64,000 nt of DNA, from the NCBI RefSeq assembly GCF_000189635.1, contig NW_002476161.1, positions 124,001 through 188,000 of the forward strand. The letters run 5' to 3'. The notes beneath the pieces were generated by a model. That model saw only the letters and a program-made list of their open reading frames with translations. It was not told where the DNA came from and searched no databases. The position numbers were made by a program, and so were the translations under genes. Positions 1-11,653 of the stretch are shown here, one piece after another; the first letter of the stretch is position 1, and each line of letters starts with the position of its first letter. This stretch comes from Tetrahymena thermophila SB210. Taxonomy: Eukaryota > Ciliophora > Oligohymenophorea > Hymenostomatida > Tetrahymenidae.

Positions 1-1676
1 TACTTATGCCTTGAATTAGAAGATGATATAATAGAATCTATTTAGTATCTGCAAATGAACTATTTGTTAATATTTGGAAAAAAAAAAGTTTTTGTTTTCT
101 ATTAAAAGAAGTTGATGGAAATATCTCCTAAGGTTTAATATTTACTAATATTTATTGACAAAAATAGTGAAATTTTAATTAATTTGGATTAAATCAGCTA
201 ACAGTCACAGATAATTAGTGAAAATTAGTTTAATTTTGGGGTATATTTAGAAAATAATTATTATATGATAGGTTTGTCTGATCAGGAAAATTATCAGAAA
301 ACTAAATATCTTTATCGATTAAGAGCAGCTAAAAACAGACAGGATATTTAACCATACTTAGTACCAAATGATTCTAATAGTTAGAGTATTTACACATTCT
401 ATTTATATAATCAAGGATATCTATATAATTATTTTTATGTCTATAATTTCAATTATGACAGCGGAAGCACAATCTTATATTAAGTTAAATTAAATGGTAG
501 TTATACAGGATTTCTTGACTAATTTCATAATTAAATTTTTTCTCCATTTTTTTGGGATACAATAGCTTTCCTAATATTTGCAAATTTTTATCTGCTTCTA
601 ATTCGAAGAAGAAAAAATAAAAGCAAAAATATAAAATAATAAATAGAAGCTATTGTTTTCCAAAATTAGAAAGAAATTAGTAAAATTGAATTTTTCTAAA
701 AATATGATATCAACTTAAATGATCCCTTAGGCTCAGGAGGCTTTGGAGACGTGTATATAGCAAAAAACAAGCACATATAAATGGTAAAAAATAAAGCTAT
801 ACTTTAATAAATGCATGAGAAGTATGCGTGTAAAAGAATTATCTATAACAAAGAAATTAGCTTTGAAGAGCAAAAAAGCTCAGTTAGAAATGAAATAGAA
901 ATTCTCTAAAAACTAGGAAAATATGAAAATGTTATTAAAGTTTAAAATTATTTCCTTGATTTAGATTAGGCAATTATAGCACTTGAGTTAGCAGAAAGCA
1001 ACTTGCAGTCAATCATTTAAAAAAAGCAAGAAAATTATGTAAAAATTAAAAAATCAAATTAAAATTAATTCATTCATTCGATTATATTTTTTTAATAAAT
1101 TAGCTTTATGATAAATTCTTGGAAAAAGACATAGTGCAATTCTTAGATTAAATAGCTAATACAATTGCAGATATTTATATAGAGGAAAAAATAGCTCATA
1201 GAGATTTAAAACCTGAAAACATTCTTTTTAAAAAAGGGATTTACTACTTATCAGACTTTGGTATTTCCTAATAAATAGATAAGGCAAGCACAAAAGAAAA
1301 TATAGTATTTGGAACAATAAAGTGGATGTCTCCAGAGTTAAAAAACTTAAAAATAAAAGATTATTAACATACTTAAGATGAAATTGATATATTCAAGAGT
1401 GATATTTTTAGTCTTGGTCTTATTTTATTGTACATGCTAACTTTAATTGATATTGCTCAAGTAAATTAAAATGAAAGCTTAAAAATAAGCAGAATAAGAG
1501 GTTTAAAGATGAATCGTTAAGGAGATATTGATCCATTAATTATATAATTAGTATCTAAAATGCTTGAGACTGATCCTGATAAAAGACCAGATCCTAGTAT
1601 TTTAAAGAAATCTATTGACGATATCAAAAATATGCAATAAGATAAAATTAACAAAAAGAATAATAAGCAAGCTTGA
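1..1676 (+). CDS. Transmembrane receptor-like Ser/Thr protein kinase (5' end outside window)
   Basis: The 3' part of a membrane protein kinase, read in frame 1 from base 1 with one phase-0 intron (1039-1103) and stop TGA at 1674-1676. About 180 residues with no recognised domain, probably extracytoplasmic, precede a single hydrophobic segment (TIAFLIFANFYLLLI, about bases 550-600), followed at once by a basic RRRKNK stop-transfer stretch. The kinase domain follows: glycine loop GSGGFGDVY (730-756), lysine in YACKRI, catalytic HRDLKPEN, DFG in SDFGIS, and WMSPEL as the APE equivalent. The motif ALELAESNLQ before the helical lobe resembles the Ire1-type subfamily, but the protein ends about 60 residues after the C-lobe with no KEN RNase domain. 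The kinase call is certain; the ligand or stress sensed is unknown. Confidence 0.88.
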
Positions 1677-3022
1677 TAAATTAAGATTAAGCTTTAATGT
1701 TTTATTATTCTAAATATTTTAAATAATTCTAATTTTTATAATTACTAAATTGGAAATACCTCTTGCTTTAAAATAAAATCAAGCAAACAATAAAAAAACG
1801 TTTATATTTTATCTATTATTAAAATAAATTTTAATTTGAGAGATAATTTTTGTTGTTCACAAAAACTATAATTTTTATTATTTTTAAAATAAAAATATTG
1901 AAAATGTTAAACGATTGATTATATTCTAAGTAATTATCAAATGATATAAAAGTTTCATTTTAGTTTTGCAATACTAAATAATAAGTAATGTTTCAATTAT
2001 TAATTCGTCAGTCATCTTAAAAGATTATTATTGAAAACTTAAAAGCAGCTTAGTATTGGTTTTTTTTTATCAAATGATCATATATTATGCAATAAATATA
2101 TAAATTACAAAATCGTTTTAATTATTGATATGAGTTTATTTTATTTTTTTATTTCTTCTTTCTTATATAAACTGTTTAAATTTATATAATCACAATAAAT
2201 AAATTAAAATATTTTAATTAAGAGTATGGCATTTTATAAAATCCTAAAAGATTACTTTAAAAGCAAAAAAAGCATCTCAAACAGCTTTAAACTAGTTTAG
2301 GAAAATTTTTATCATACAAAATTTATGAAATAATAAATTTTCAAATTAATTAAAACAAGAATAAAGTTTTTTGACAAAAAATTATTTTATTTTTTGAACA
2401 TTATTTTATACAATTTAAATATTTTAACATTAAAAATTCCAAAAAAAACTGAAACAAAAGATAAAAAATAGACTGAAAGATTAATAAGTAAATTGAAAAT
2501 ATATCAAAAAAAATGATTAAAATAGACTAGTTTACTAGAAAAAAATTGAAATTTTCTGAATAAGAAATTTATTATCAAAGCCAGAAATTAGCTATGTTTT
2601 TTATTAATTGATTATAAATTCATATATAATATGCATAAGAATATTAAATTTAATTAACTTTGTTTAAATATAAATTATGTAATAATCATTTCTTAGTAGC
2701 GTTAAGTGATTTAAAAAAGAGTATTTTTATAATTCCCTGATATTAGTGTAATACAGTACATAAAAACTTGCACATAATTGTTTTGTGTTTACAAAACCAT
2801 TAAATGAGAAATATACTTGCTATCAAAATTTGCTTTAGATGAAAGTTAAAAGTACTAAATTTTAAATGGAATCTTAATGGAATTAATTTAACTATGAATA
2901 TACAAAAAAAAAAAAAAATTGAAAAAATTACATAATATATTATATATTTATTAATATTATTATTTCTTTATCTTCTTTTGAATAGAAAAATTAAAAAGTA
3001 GAGTCAAAAACTTTAAAAGACT
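1677..3022. other. AT-rich intergenic region
   Basis: About 1.35 kb between two plus-strand genes. Long A and T runs, no tRNA-like fold or repeat recognised. An open frame of 96 codons starts at 2226, but that length is expected by chance when TGA is the only stop. The last stretch before 3023 should hold the promoter and 5' leader of the RING-protein gene. Confidence 0.6.
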
Positions 3023-6000
3023 ATGAATATTTATTTATTAGCACTAGCTTTTTTACTAGGAAGTGTTGTAGGTTAAGGTTATGAGTAATCTTTAATAAGA
3101 TATGAGCTTTTAGATGAAATTTAAATTAGAACTGATCAAACAAATCCAAATGTCCGTACGCTTTTGATTAGCGAAGCTAATACAGTGCTTCTAATATCAG
3201 AAAGCTCTATAGCAGCTTATGATATGAAAACATTAAATTATTTATCTTAGATTAGTATTCATTCAGATTCAAAAATCAAAGAAGTTAACTATTTAAATGT
3301 AGAAACTTAGCAAAGCTTGTACATTGTTATTTAAACAGAATCTCAGGAGTTCAAATATTTTAAATTCTTCACAGCATCTTAAATAATAATACAATAAAAA
3401 CATTCTATTATCTATCCTCTACTTTATCCTATTATTTATGTAATTAATTAATTCATTATTATTAAACATTTTTAAAAAATAAAAAACCTTATATCATTTT
3501 AAAATTATTTTAATTTAAGGATTTGAATTTAAACAATACCTCTAATACTGCTGATTAAGAAAGTGAAGATCAAAAAAAGTATATCTATATTTTAGAAAGT
3601 CATCCTTAAGTAGAATAAGATATAGTTTAACGAAATAGTCTATCTATTATGCAGTACAGCAAAAATAGCTAAAGAATAAATTCATTTTGTTAAATAACAT
3701 ATTAATTTGATAAAGAAGACCTTTCAGTTAAGTGTAAAGAGGTTTCCTACCTAAATTCTGAGCAAAATAAATTTGCGATTGATTTGAATGAGCAATATTT
3801 TTTTTAGAAAATTGATTCTTAAAATCATATATTTTTTTTTAACAAATCTGAAATCATTACACTTCACAATTCTGAAAGAATGAGCCATTACAGCTTAATA
3901 GACGATTTTAAATTTGAAAATGAACCAATCTTAAATGATCATGAAGCATTTAAAAATTTTACTTTTTGGAAGATGGGTTAAATTGCTTCGCAATAATTTG
4001 TTTTCATTTACTCAGATAATCAGTTTTTTTATATTGTAATATATAACATCATGGCAAAAAAGATTACAAAAATTGACAAATTGGATAGTTTTATGAATTA
4101 GTATCAATATAACATAAAAGACCATTTTAATGTTGATATTCTATTCTACAATAAAAAAATCTTATTTCAATCATAATATGATTTTATTGAGGTAATTATA
4201 AATGATAATTCTTTTGCTTAAACTACTTAGTATTAAACTGTGAATAAAAGCTTTGATGGCTTTTCAAATAATGTTAGATTTTTAGAATTATCTTATACTC
4301 ATGAAGGATAGGTTGCTCAGTTTGCGATATCTAGGTCATTATTTTCAAACTCTACTTATAATATATATATTTAAAATTGCATGAGTTCTTAAAATAACTA
4401 AAATGATAGCGAAAAAGGTAGTTATTTTGCTAACGAATTTTCTTGTAGAAAATTAAGTTGCAGCTCTCATCTAATGTTTTAGTCCAGATATAGCATAAAT
4501 TAATAAGTGTGTCTACTTTTAGATATTTAAAAAGAAAAGAAATAATCTAACTAATGGTATAAACCACCAATCTTTATTCTATTAAGCATTGTACTAGGAA
4601 TTATAGGTATGAAGCAAGTTATCAAATATATTAAAAAAATAATCGATAAAGTTAGGTAATATAGAACAGGTAATAGCATAGAAAATAAAAATTTATTAAA
4701 ATAAGATATTTCTGAAAGAGAAAAAGATGGAGAAAATTATAAAATGAGAGGAGACATAGAATTAACTTCTCAAAACAACGAAGTGGTTATTTAGTCTCCT
4801 AATATTTAAAGTAATGTTAATGACAAAGTGTAAAAACTATTAAACGAGTAAATTAGTGATCTAAATTCGCAATCTTCAGGCAGTTCAGTTGGTCTTAATA
4901 AATAAAATAGCAATAATAATGAAGGAATAACTCCTACCTAATAGGATGATCTACTTACAAATAAGTTAATTAAACAGTAAGATGACTTAAAAGATAGTTA
5001 CTATAATAAATCTCAACTATATAGTCAGTAAGTATAGAAAGAAGAAAAAATTAAACAATTAAAGCTCTTATAATAGCAGTAACTATAGCTTATGATAGAG
5101 AAGAAGAATAAAACTCAAATTATTTAGTAATCAAAATCTGTCTAACATATCCCAATAGATTAACCTTTTAATCCTTAAATTTTCCATAATTATGGTGGGT
5201 ATTAAGGAAATAATATAATCCCTCCTTATAATTAAATAAATAATCAAAATAACCAATTCTAAAATTAAAATGCAAATAATTTGTACTATCCTTATAACAG
5301 AGCTATAAATGGAGGAGTAGCAGGAGGATAATAATTTTTATTAAATCAAAATATATTAAACAATCCTAATTTAAATAATTAAAATCTAAATAACCAAAAT
5401 CAAAATTTAGATAATCCAAATTTAAATTAGTATAACCAAAATATTTAATAAGAAGCACTTACGGCCTAACCAATTGAGCCTATCATAAATGGATAATTTG
5501 ATGTAGGGTAATCAGTTTATATTCCATAACAAAAATAAAACTAGCAAGTAAATAATAATTAGATTATTCCTGCGAATAATATTGCAAATAATAATAATAA
5601 TATGATTTAAAACAATTTTTACCAAGCTAATTTAATATAAAATGAAAAATAAAATAATAACTAATAATTTAATAATTAGAACAATTAAGGAATGAAAAAC
5701 ACTCATTTAAATATTACATAATAGCTTAAATTCTTTTAGTGGGCATTAGACTAATAATTTGGATTTAACTAGTTAAATTAAGTTCCCTTACCTCATATTA
5801 TTGGTGATAGTTTATTCTAAAAATCATAGAGTAATTTATCCAATTCCAATCAAATCCAATAAAACTAATCAATACCTGGCCAGTAATAGTTGTAGTAATC
5901 TTTGTCTAGTTTTTAATAGTTCTTATCAATGGAGCTTGGCGATTCTAGTAGTTATGCGGATAATAAACCTTTTATTTTATCTCATTCTCAAATCGAAAAA

Positions 6001-6630
6001 TTAACATAAACTCTCCACTAATAGTATGAAGTATACAAAAATTCTGGAATTAATAATTTGTAAAAAAAAGAGGAAAGCGAATTATTTTAAATGTTTATAA
6101 AAAATGAATTAAAATCTGATTTAGTATTCAATTAAGCAAATGAACAATTTCAATAAGTTTAAGATGACTTGAAATCCACTGCTGTAACTAGTGCTGTTCA
6201 ACCTAGTAGTTTAATGTCAAACTCACAAAATTAAGGTAATTAGAATTAACAGTTACTTGTTTATGAAGAACAGAAGTAGTAAAGAGAGGAAAACTTAAAT
6301 AAAAAGTATAATAATATTAATATAGGATTCTAAAAATAAAGGAGTGTGGAATTTTTAGAAGATACCTAAGGTTTAAATACTATAGCAAAAATTAATTCAT
6401 AAAATCATCCAGATAATCCAAACAAAACAAGTAAGAATGCATCTCATAATCATACTTTAAGCAAAGAAGATGCAAGACTTTGTTAGATTTGTTATTAACA
6501 TGAAAAAGATTCTGCATATAAATGTGGTCACAGATATTGCTATTCCTGTGCTTTAGAAGTAAAAAAGAAATTCGGTAAGTGTTCTTTCTGCAACTTTGAA
6601 ATAGAAGACGTAATTAAACTATATGACTGA
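3023..6630 (+). CDS. Signal peptide/TM protein with Q-N-rich cytosolic region and C-terminal RING finger
   Basis: Two exons (3023-3439 and 3520-6630, phase-0 intron of 80 nt) give 1175 residues. A signal peptide (MNIYLLALAFLLGSVVG) leads into an extracytoplasmic region of about 470 residues rich in short beta-like segments. A transmembrane helix follows at about 488-506 (PPIFILLSIVLGIIG). The cytosolic part contains charged, coiled-coil-prone sequence, then a very long Gln/Asn-rich tract (about 640-1090), many of its Gln codons being TAA/TAG. The last 50 residues are a RING finger: CxxC at about 1126, then CGHRYCYSC, then CSFC. RING proteins of this kind are usually E3 ubiquitin ligases; that role is inferred. 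The luminal domain is unrecognised; a beta-propeller is possible but not shown. The layout parallels the neighbouring receptor kinase with RING replacing the kinase. Confidence 0.87.
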
Positions 6631-7381
6631 AAACTGATTTTAACTATAAAAAAATAAATTCAAATTTTCTAAACTGGGCTCAAAAAAGACCATATATTAT
6701 GCAGGTAGCCATTTTATAGATGGATTTTATAATTAAAATTAAAATTTGGGATAAAAGCTTTCACCCAATTTTAACAAGCGCTCATTCATATTAATAGGTT
6801 TTAATGTATTTAAATATATTTTTTGTTTTTTTTTTTTCATAGATTTAGTCTTAAAACGAACATAATCAATACCATTTTAATTTATTTTGTTTTTTATGCA
6901 AAATAAATTTGCTGCTTAAAAAATTTATAAATTTACTTACTACATTGGTTTTTATTTAATGGATTCTTATTTAAGAATTAAAAAAGTTATAAACAAATAT
7001 TTATATGTATGTAATAACTTTCAAATTTGGAATTTTTTGAGTTTTTTAAACTATTCTAGATAAATAATTAATATATAAATTGAAATTCAATTTCTGATTA
7101 ACATAAACTTAATAATAAAAATATAAATGAATGTTAAAGAAAGATACACATCAGTAATAAATAGAACCTTTTGTTGTAAAATGAGTCATTCTTTTCTATA
7201 TTAATTTTGAACAGTATGTATTTGTGTCAAATTGAACATATATTTTTTGATGGATTATATAGAAAATTTATAGAAAAATACAATAAATTTATGCTTTTAT
7301 TATCAAAAGTATTAAAAACCAAACTTACTTATTACTGATTAATAATAATTACAATAAATCATAAAAATTAGAAAAATCATC
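6631..7381. other. AT-rich intergenic region
   Basis: About 750 bases between two plus-strand genes. It should contain the 3' UTR of the RING-protein gene and the promoter of the kinase at 7382. No RNA gene, repeat or coding stretch recognised. Confidence 0.6.
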
Positions 7382-9490
7382 ATGGATTCCCAACAAAAAG
7401 AATAAAAAATAGAAGAAAACTCAATTAAAATAGGAAAGTATACATTAATTTAAAAATTAGGTAGTGGAGGCTTTTCGTCAGTTTATCTATGTGAGGATGA
7501 AAATTAGAATAAGTTTGCCCTTAAAAAGATAAGAGAGGTTAAAGAGAGATACATTTAGTAAGAACTAAAGGCTTTAATGACAATTAAAAGCCCTTATATT
7601 GTGAAATATGTCGAAAATTTTGTTTATAAGGAATATCCAATTATTATTATGGAATATTGTGAGTAAGGTACTTTAGATTCTTATTTAAAACTTTATGAAG
7701 GAGGAGTGTTACACGAAAAAAAAGCGTTGAATATGTTTGCATATATTCTTTAGGGTATTCGTGCTATTCACGAAGCAGGTTTTATTCATAGAGATTTAAA
7801 GGGTTCAAATATTTTGATGCAAAATGGGTTACCAAAAATATCAGATTTTGGATTAGCAAGAAAAGCAACGACAAGTCAAATGATTTAATCAAGTTCATGC
7901 ACTCCTTCTTATGCTGCCCCTGAAGTTCTTTAGGGCAAGTAATATGGATATAAAGTAAAATATTTATGCAAATTTAGTTGCAAGAATAAAATATTTAATA
8001 TATATTTTTGTATATTTAGGTTGATATTTGGTCTTTAGGAGTAATTCTTTACAGAATTATTTTTGGTTGCTTGCCTTTTGAAGGTAGCTCACATACAAAG
8101 CTATTAAAGAAAATTCAAGATTTATGTTAAGGGTATATTTTTTTCAAAGTACTAGATATTCACTGATACTAATTATATATTTTTTATTGCAAAAAGTGGA
8201 TTTTAAATTTCGAAAGCTCCAAAAAAAAAGACACAAGATATTTCAATAGGATTGATAAAGCTATTTAAAGAAATTTTTGTCATAGACTATTAAAAAAGAA
8301 TAGGATTTAAAGAACTTTATTCGAACAGCATCATATAAGAATAGCTTATAGACTACAAAGACACTTTAGAATTTTATGAAATATTTGAATAAAAAAATGA
8401 TGAGTTAGATGTACTGCAATCGATGATTAAAAACAGTGATAATTAAAATGAAGAAGATGATGAAGAAGAATTAAAAAGAAGAGATAGTTTGGAAAGAGAA
8501 GATGCTATGATAACATCGATCTTAGTTTAGTAAAAAAATGACTCTTCTATACAGGAATAAGCAAAAAACTATACTGCTCTTATAAATTTATATGGATTCC
8601 TTATTGATAATTATATTTATTTCAATTAAAAAATAAACTTCATGAATGGCACTGTTAACAAATCTAATTTTCTTTTGCTTAAATTCTTTCTGAGCAAGTT
8701 AATATATTTCTACATAAAGAACCTCAAAAAAATATTAAGTGATAAAGAAAATATTTTCAATCTTACTTTTAATTTCGCTTAATTTACCTTTTCTAAGACG
8801 TACAGATAGATGGAAGAGAGACTGAAAATGGATGAGTAAATATGGAGTAACGAATTCGAAACTTAATATTCATAAGTAAAACAGCTCAAGTAAGAAAAGT
8901 ACCCTAATATTAAATAGTATTTTGATGAAAATTTAAATGATACAGAAAAATATTATGAGAAAATGCCTGATGACATAAAGCTACCTTTTAGGGCAGTAAT
9001 TATGACTAATCTAAAGACTTTCTATCACTCCATCTTGTATGACAATTAACTAGAAAAAAAATTGACTACAACCAATAAAGCTCAACAAAATCAATAAACA
9101 AATACCAAGACAAAAAGTTAGTTAAACAACACAAAAATTAAAAAGACAGCCTAGTAAAGTGAAACAGATTTAAAAAATACCAGCAATAAATTTGATTTAT
9201 TAGATTTAAATCCTCCACCACAGTTAGGAAAATAAATGTCAGCTTCCAAATTTATATTATTAGAAAAAGATGTAAAGGCGACAATTATGTTAAGATTAGC
9301 ACTTTGTGCTTCTTGGAATAGAATTTTTTCTGTCAACAACTTATACACTTTAAATGGAAAATAGTTAAAATATGACTAACTCATTACCATTCTTCACAAA
9401 AGCAATTATGATTAGTGTATAAAGCAAACTTTAGCGATTATGGAGCAATACTTTCCCAATCTTAAAAATTTTGATTACAATTTTATGTGA
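7382..9490 (+). CDS. Cytosolic Ser/Thr protein kinase, ULK/Atg1-like
   Basis: Three exons (7382-7954, 8020-8132, 8197-9490) give 659 residues; both introns are 64-65 nt and the second carries an ACTAAT branch-like motif. The kinase domain is N-terminal: G27-S-G-G-F, Lys48, H136-R-D-L-K-G-S-N, D155-F-G-L-A, and the APE Glu at 181, then [10 protein letters not shown] in exon 2 and DYQKRIGF at the end of the lobe. [10 protein letters not shown] and the overall spacing suit ULK/Atg1 or NEK-like kinases; the subfamily is not settled. The C-terminal 380 residues have an acidic patch (EEDDEEE) and helical sequence without a recognised domain. No membrane segment. An autophagy role would be a guess. 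Confidence 0.85.
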
Positions 9491-9848
9491 TTTCTAATTG
9501 ACAATAATTTTGAACTTACTTTTAATCTATTTATAATTGTAAATAACAAAATAAATAAATAATAATTTAATATGAATATAATAACTACATAAAATATTCC
9601 ATAAATTCAATTTTAATAATATAAATAAATATGTTAAATATAAAATAATTCAAATTATAACATATTTAAATTTTATTTTACAAATTTTTAATTAATTTTT
9701 AATTCATTTTAGTATAGTTTAGAAATTATTTAGCTATTTTTATTTCACAATAAAACTATTTAATAAATAAATTTTTTACAGTAATTATAATTTTATTTTT
9801 GAGATTTGTAATTTATGTATTTTATTTTCATAAACATAAATAATTAAT
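9491..9848. other. Short intergenic region between convergent genes
   Basis: About 360 bases between the stop of the kinase gene and the stop of the minus-strand coiled-coil gene. It must carry both 3' UTRs. Extremely AT-rich; nothing else seen. Confidence 0.6.
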
Positions 9849-11036
9849 TCATTTTTTTTTATCATACACAGAATCAACTAGGTATGAAGATTACTTATTA
9901 AAAAAATCTATTAAAGCCTCATCTTTATCTTTTTTTATTTTGCTATTATGGATATCTAGTAATAGTTTATCTTTTGACTCAATAGATTTTTACAAGTATT
10001 CCATGTGTTATTCACGATTACTTTTAATTGGTGATCTATTTCTAAGTCTAGAGGAATTTAATTTAGCAGTAGAGAAGTCTTTTACAAACTCTATTTAAGG
10101 TTGCTTAGAAGTAGATTAAATCTAGGATGATTATTATAACTCTTTTTATAAAAATTATTGGTTTTAATGAGAATGATTAAGCAATTTATCAATAACTTTT
10201 TATTAATTCACAATCACAGATTATTGCTATTGTAATTAATCTTAATAATTGTCTAACCCTTTTTTAAAAGTTGACGAAGATCTTTAATGCCTTACAAATT
10301 ATCTTACAGATATAGGATTGCTTTGGCTTTAATTAATTAATGGAAGTACTTCTTAGTTCTATTGATCAGCTTTTTCCTTTTATTAGAGAACCTTTTCAAA
10401 GTCCATTTTTCTTTTTAATTTTATTAATTCAATAAGCTCATCATCTGAAAGAGAGTTCACATAATTTCTTGTTTCTGATTCCTGAAACAACTTATTAGGA
10501 GAGTTAATCAAACTAAGATTCTATATTTATTGCTTATCTTTTATGGAAGCTTATTATGCCTATTTAAGATGTTCTTCTAGCTCTTATATCTTATCTCTTT
10601 GCTGCGATAGAAGATTTTCTGCTCTTTGATAATAAGTGTGCAAAGTTTTGTTTTCATTTGACATTTTTTAGATAATTAAATCCTGTTATTACATTTTTTC
10701 AACTAATTCTTTTATTTTAATGTCATAATCTCTTTACATCGTTAAAGACTGGTCTTTTAATTATCTATAATCTTCAACTAATTTTTAAAGTAATTCATTT
10801 TTTTAAAATTCATTTTAATTCATCTAGTAATTTCTTGCTTTATCGTTTTCTTTATACTAGTTCTTCAAATTCTCTATAGATTTTGGTCTAGATATATCAT
10901 TTGGAATATGTCCTAATTGTTGCTAATACTAACGAAGGAGATTCTCCCTTAAGTCGTTATCACTAAATTTTTTAAATTGATTTTCCTCATTCCTGTTAGG
11001 AGTTAGCAGCTACTATTGGTGATTAGCATAAGACAT
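9849..11036 (-). CDS. Coiled-coil protein, unknown function
   Basis: A single exon read on the minus strand from ATG at 11036 to TGA at 9849-9851, 395 residues. Heptad-like, Lys/Glu/Gln-rich sequence runs over most of residues 45-190 and again near 280-350, consistent with a coiled coil; the segment between is Ser/Asn/Gln-rich. No signal peptide, membrane span or catalytic motif seen. The gene is divergent from the K/E-rich gene at 11654, sharing a 617-base upstream region. A structural or cytoskeletal/basal-body role would be typical for such ciliate proteins but is not shown by the sequence. Confidence 0.78.
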
Positions 11037-11653
11037 TTTAATAAATATAAATTGGACTTAATTAACTTTTTTATTTAATATTTATCACAAATTAATATTC
11101 TGTTTAGATATTATAAATCCATAGCCAATGAATGATAATTTTATTAATTTATTACTTTTTATAATTACTTTATAATTATGTTTTTTTATCAAAATTATGT
11201 TGTTCATCAACCAAAATGCCAAAAGCAATTAATAAATTTTCATTTCATATTTTGATCAAAATAAATAAGCTTAAAAAGGTTTTTTTTTTTTTCAAATAAG
11301 AATTTATCCAAACTCACAATTATTAGCTTTTAATATATATATTTTTGATAAAATACTATATTTTATACACATTCAACAAGTTCTTACTGTGTTCTAAATT
11401 AAAAATGAACGAATAAAAAATAATAAACATTTAGGAAATAGTGATTTTTTGAATATTGCTTCTAATATTGTAAATCGTGTAATTTAATTGTTAAAAACGA
11501 AGATAATAAATTAATTATTGTTATTGTTATTATTTATATAATATATTTTCAAATTAATTTCGCAAACTAGTTGATTTAAATATTTAATCATAAAGGAAGA
11601 AACTCCAAAAATAAAATATTAATATCAATCAATATTAAGCAATTTAAGGTAGG
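11037..11653. promoter_or_regulatory. Shared upstream region of two divergent genes
   Basis: The 617 bases lie between the start codons of the minus-strand gene at 11036 and the plus-strand gene at 11654, so they must contain both promoters and 5' leaders. Very AT-rich with T and A runs; no specific element identified. Confidence 0.45.

Noticed and set aside
2226..2516. 96-codon open frame beginning MAFYKILKDYFKSKK
   Set aside because: With TGA as the only stop, frames of this length are common in DNA this AT-rich, and the composition (Lys, Ile, Phe, Asn) matches random AT-rich translation.
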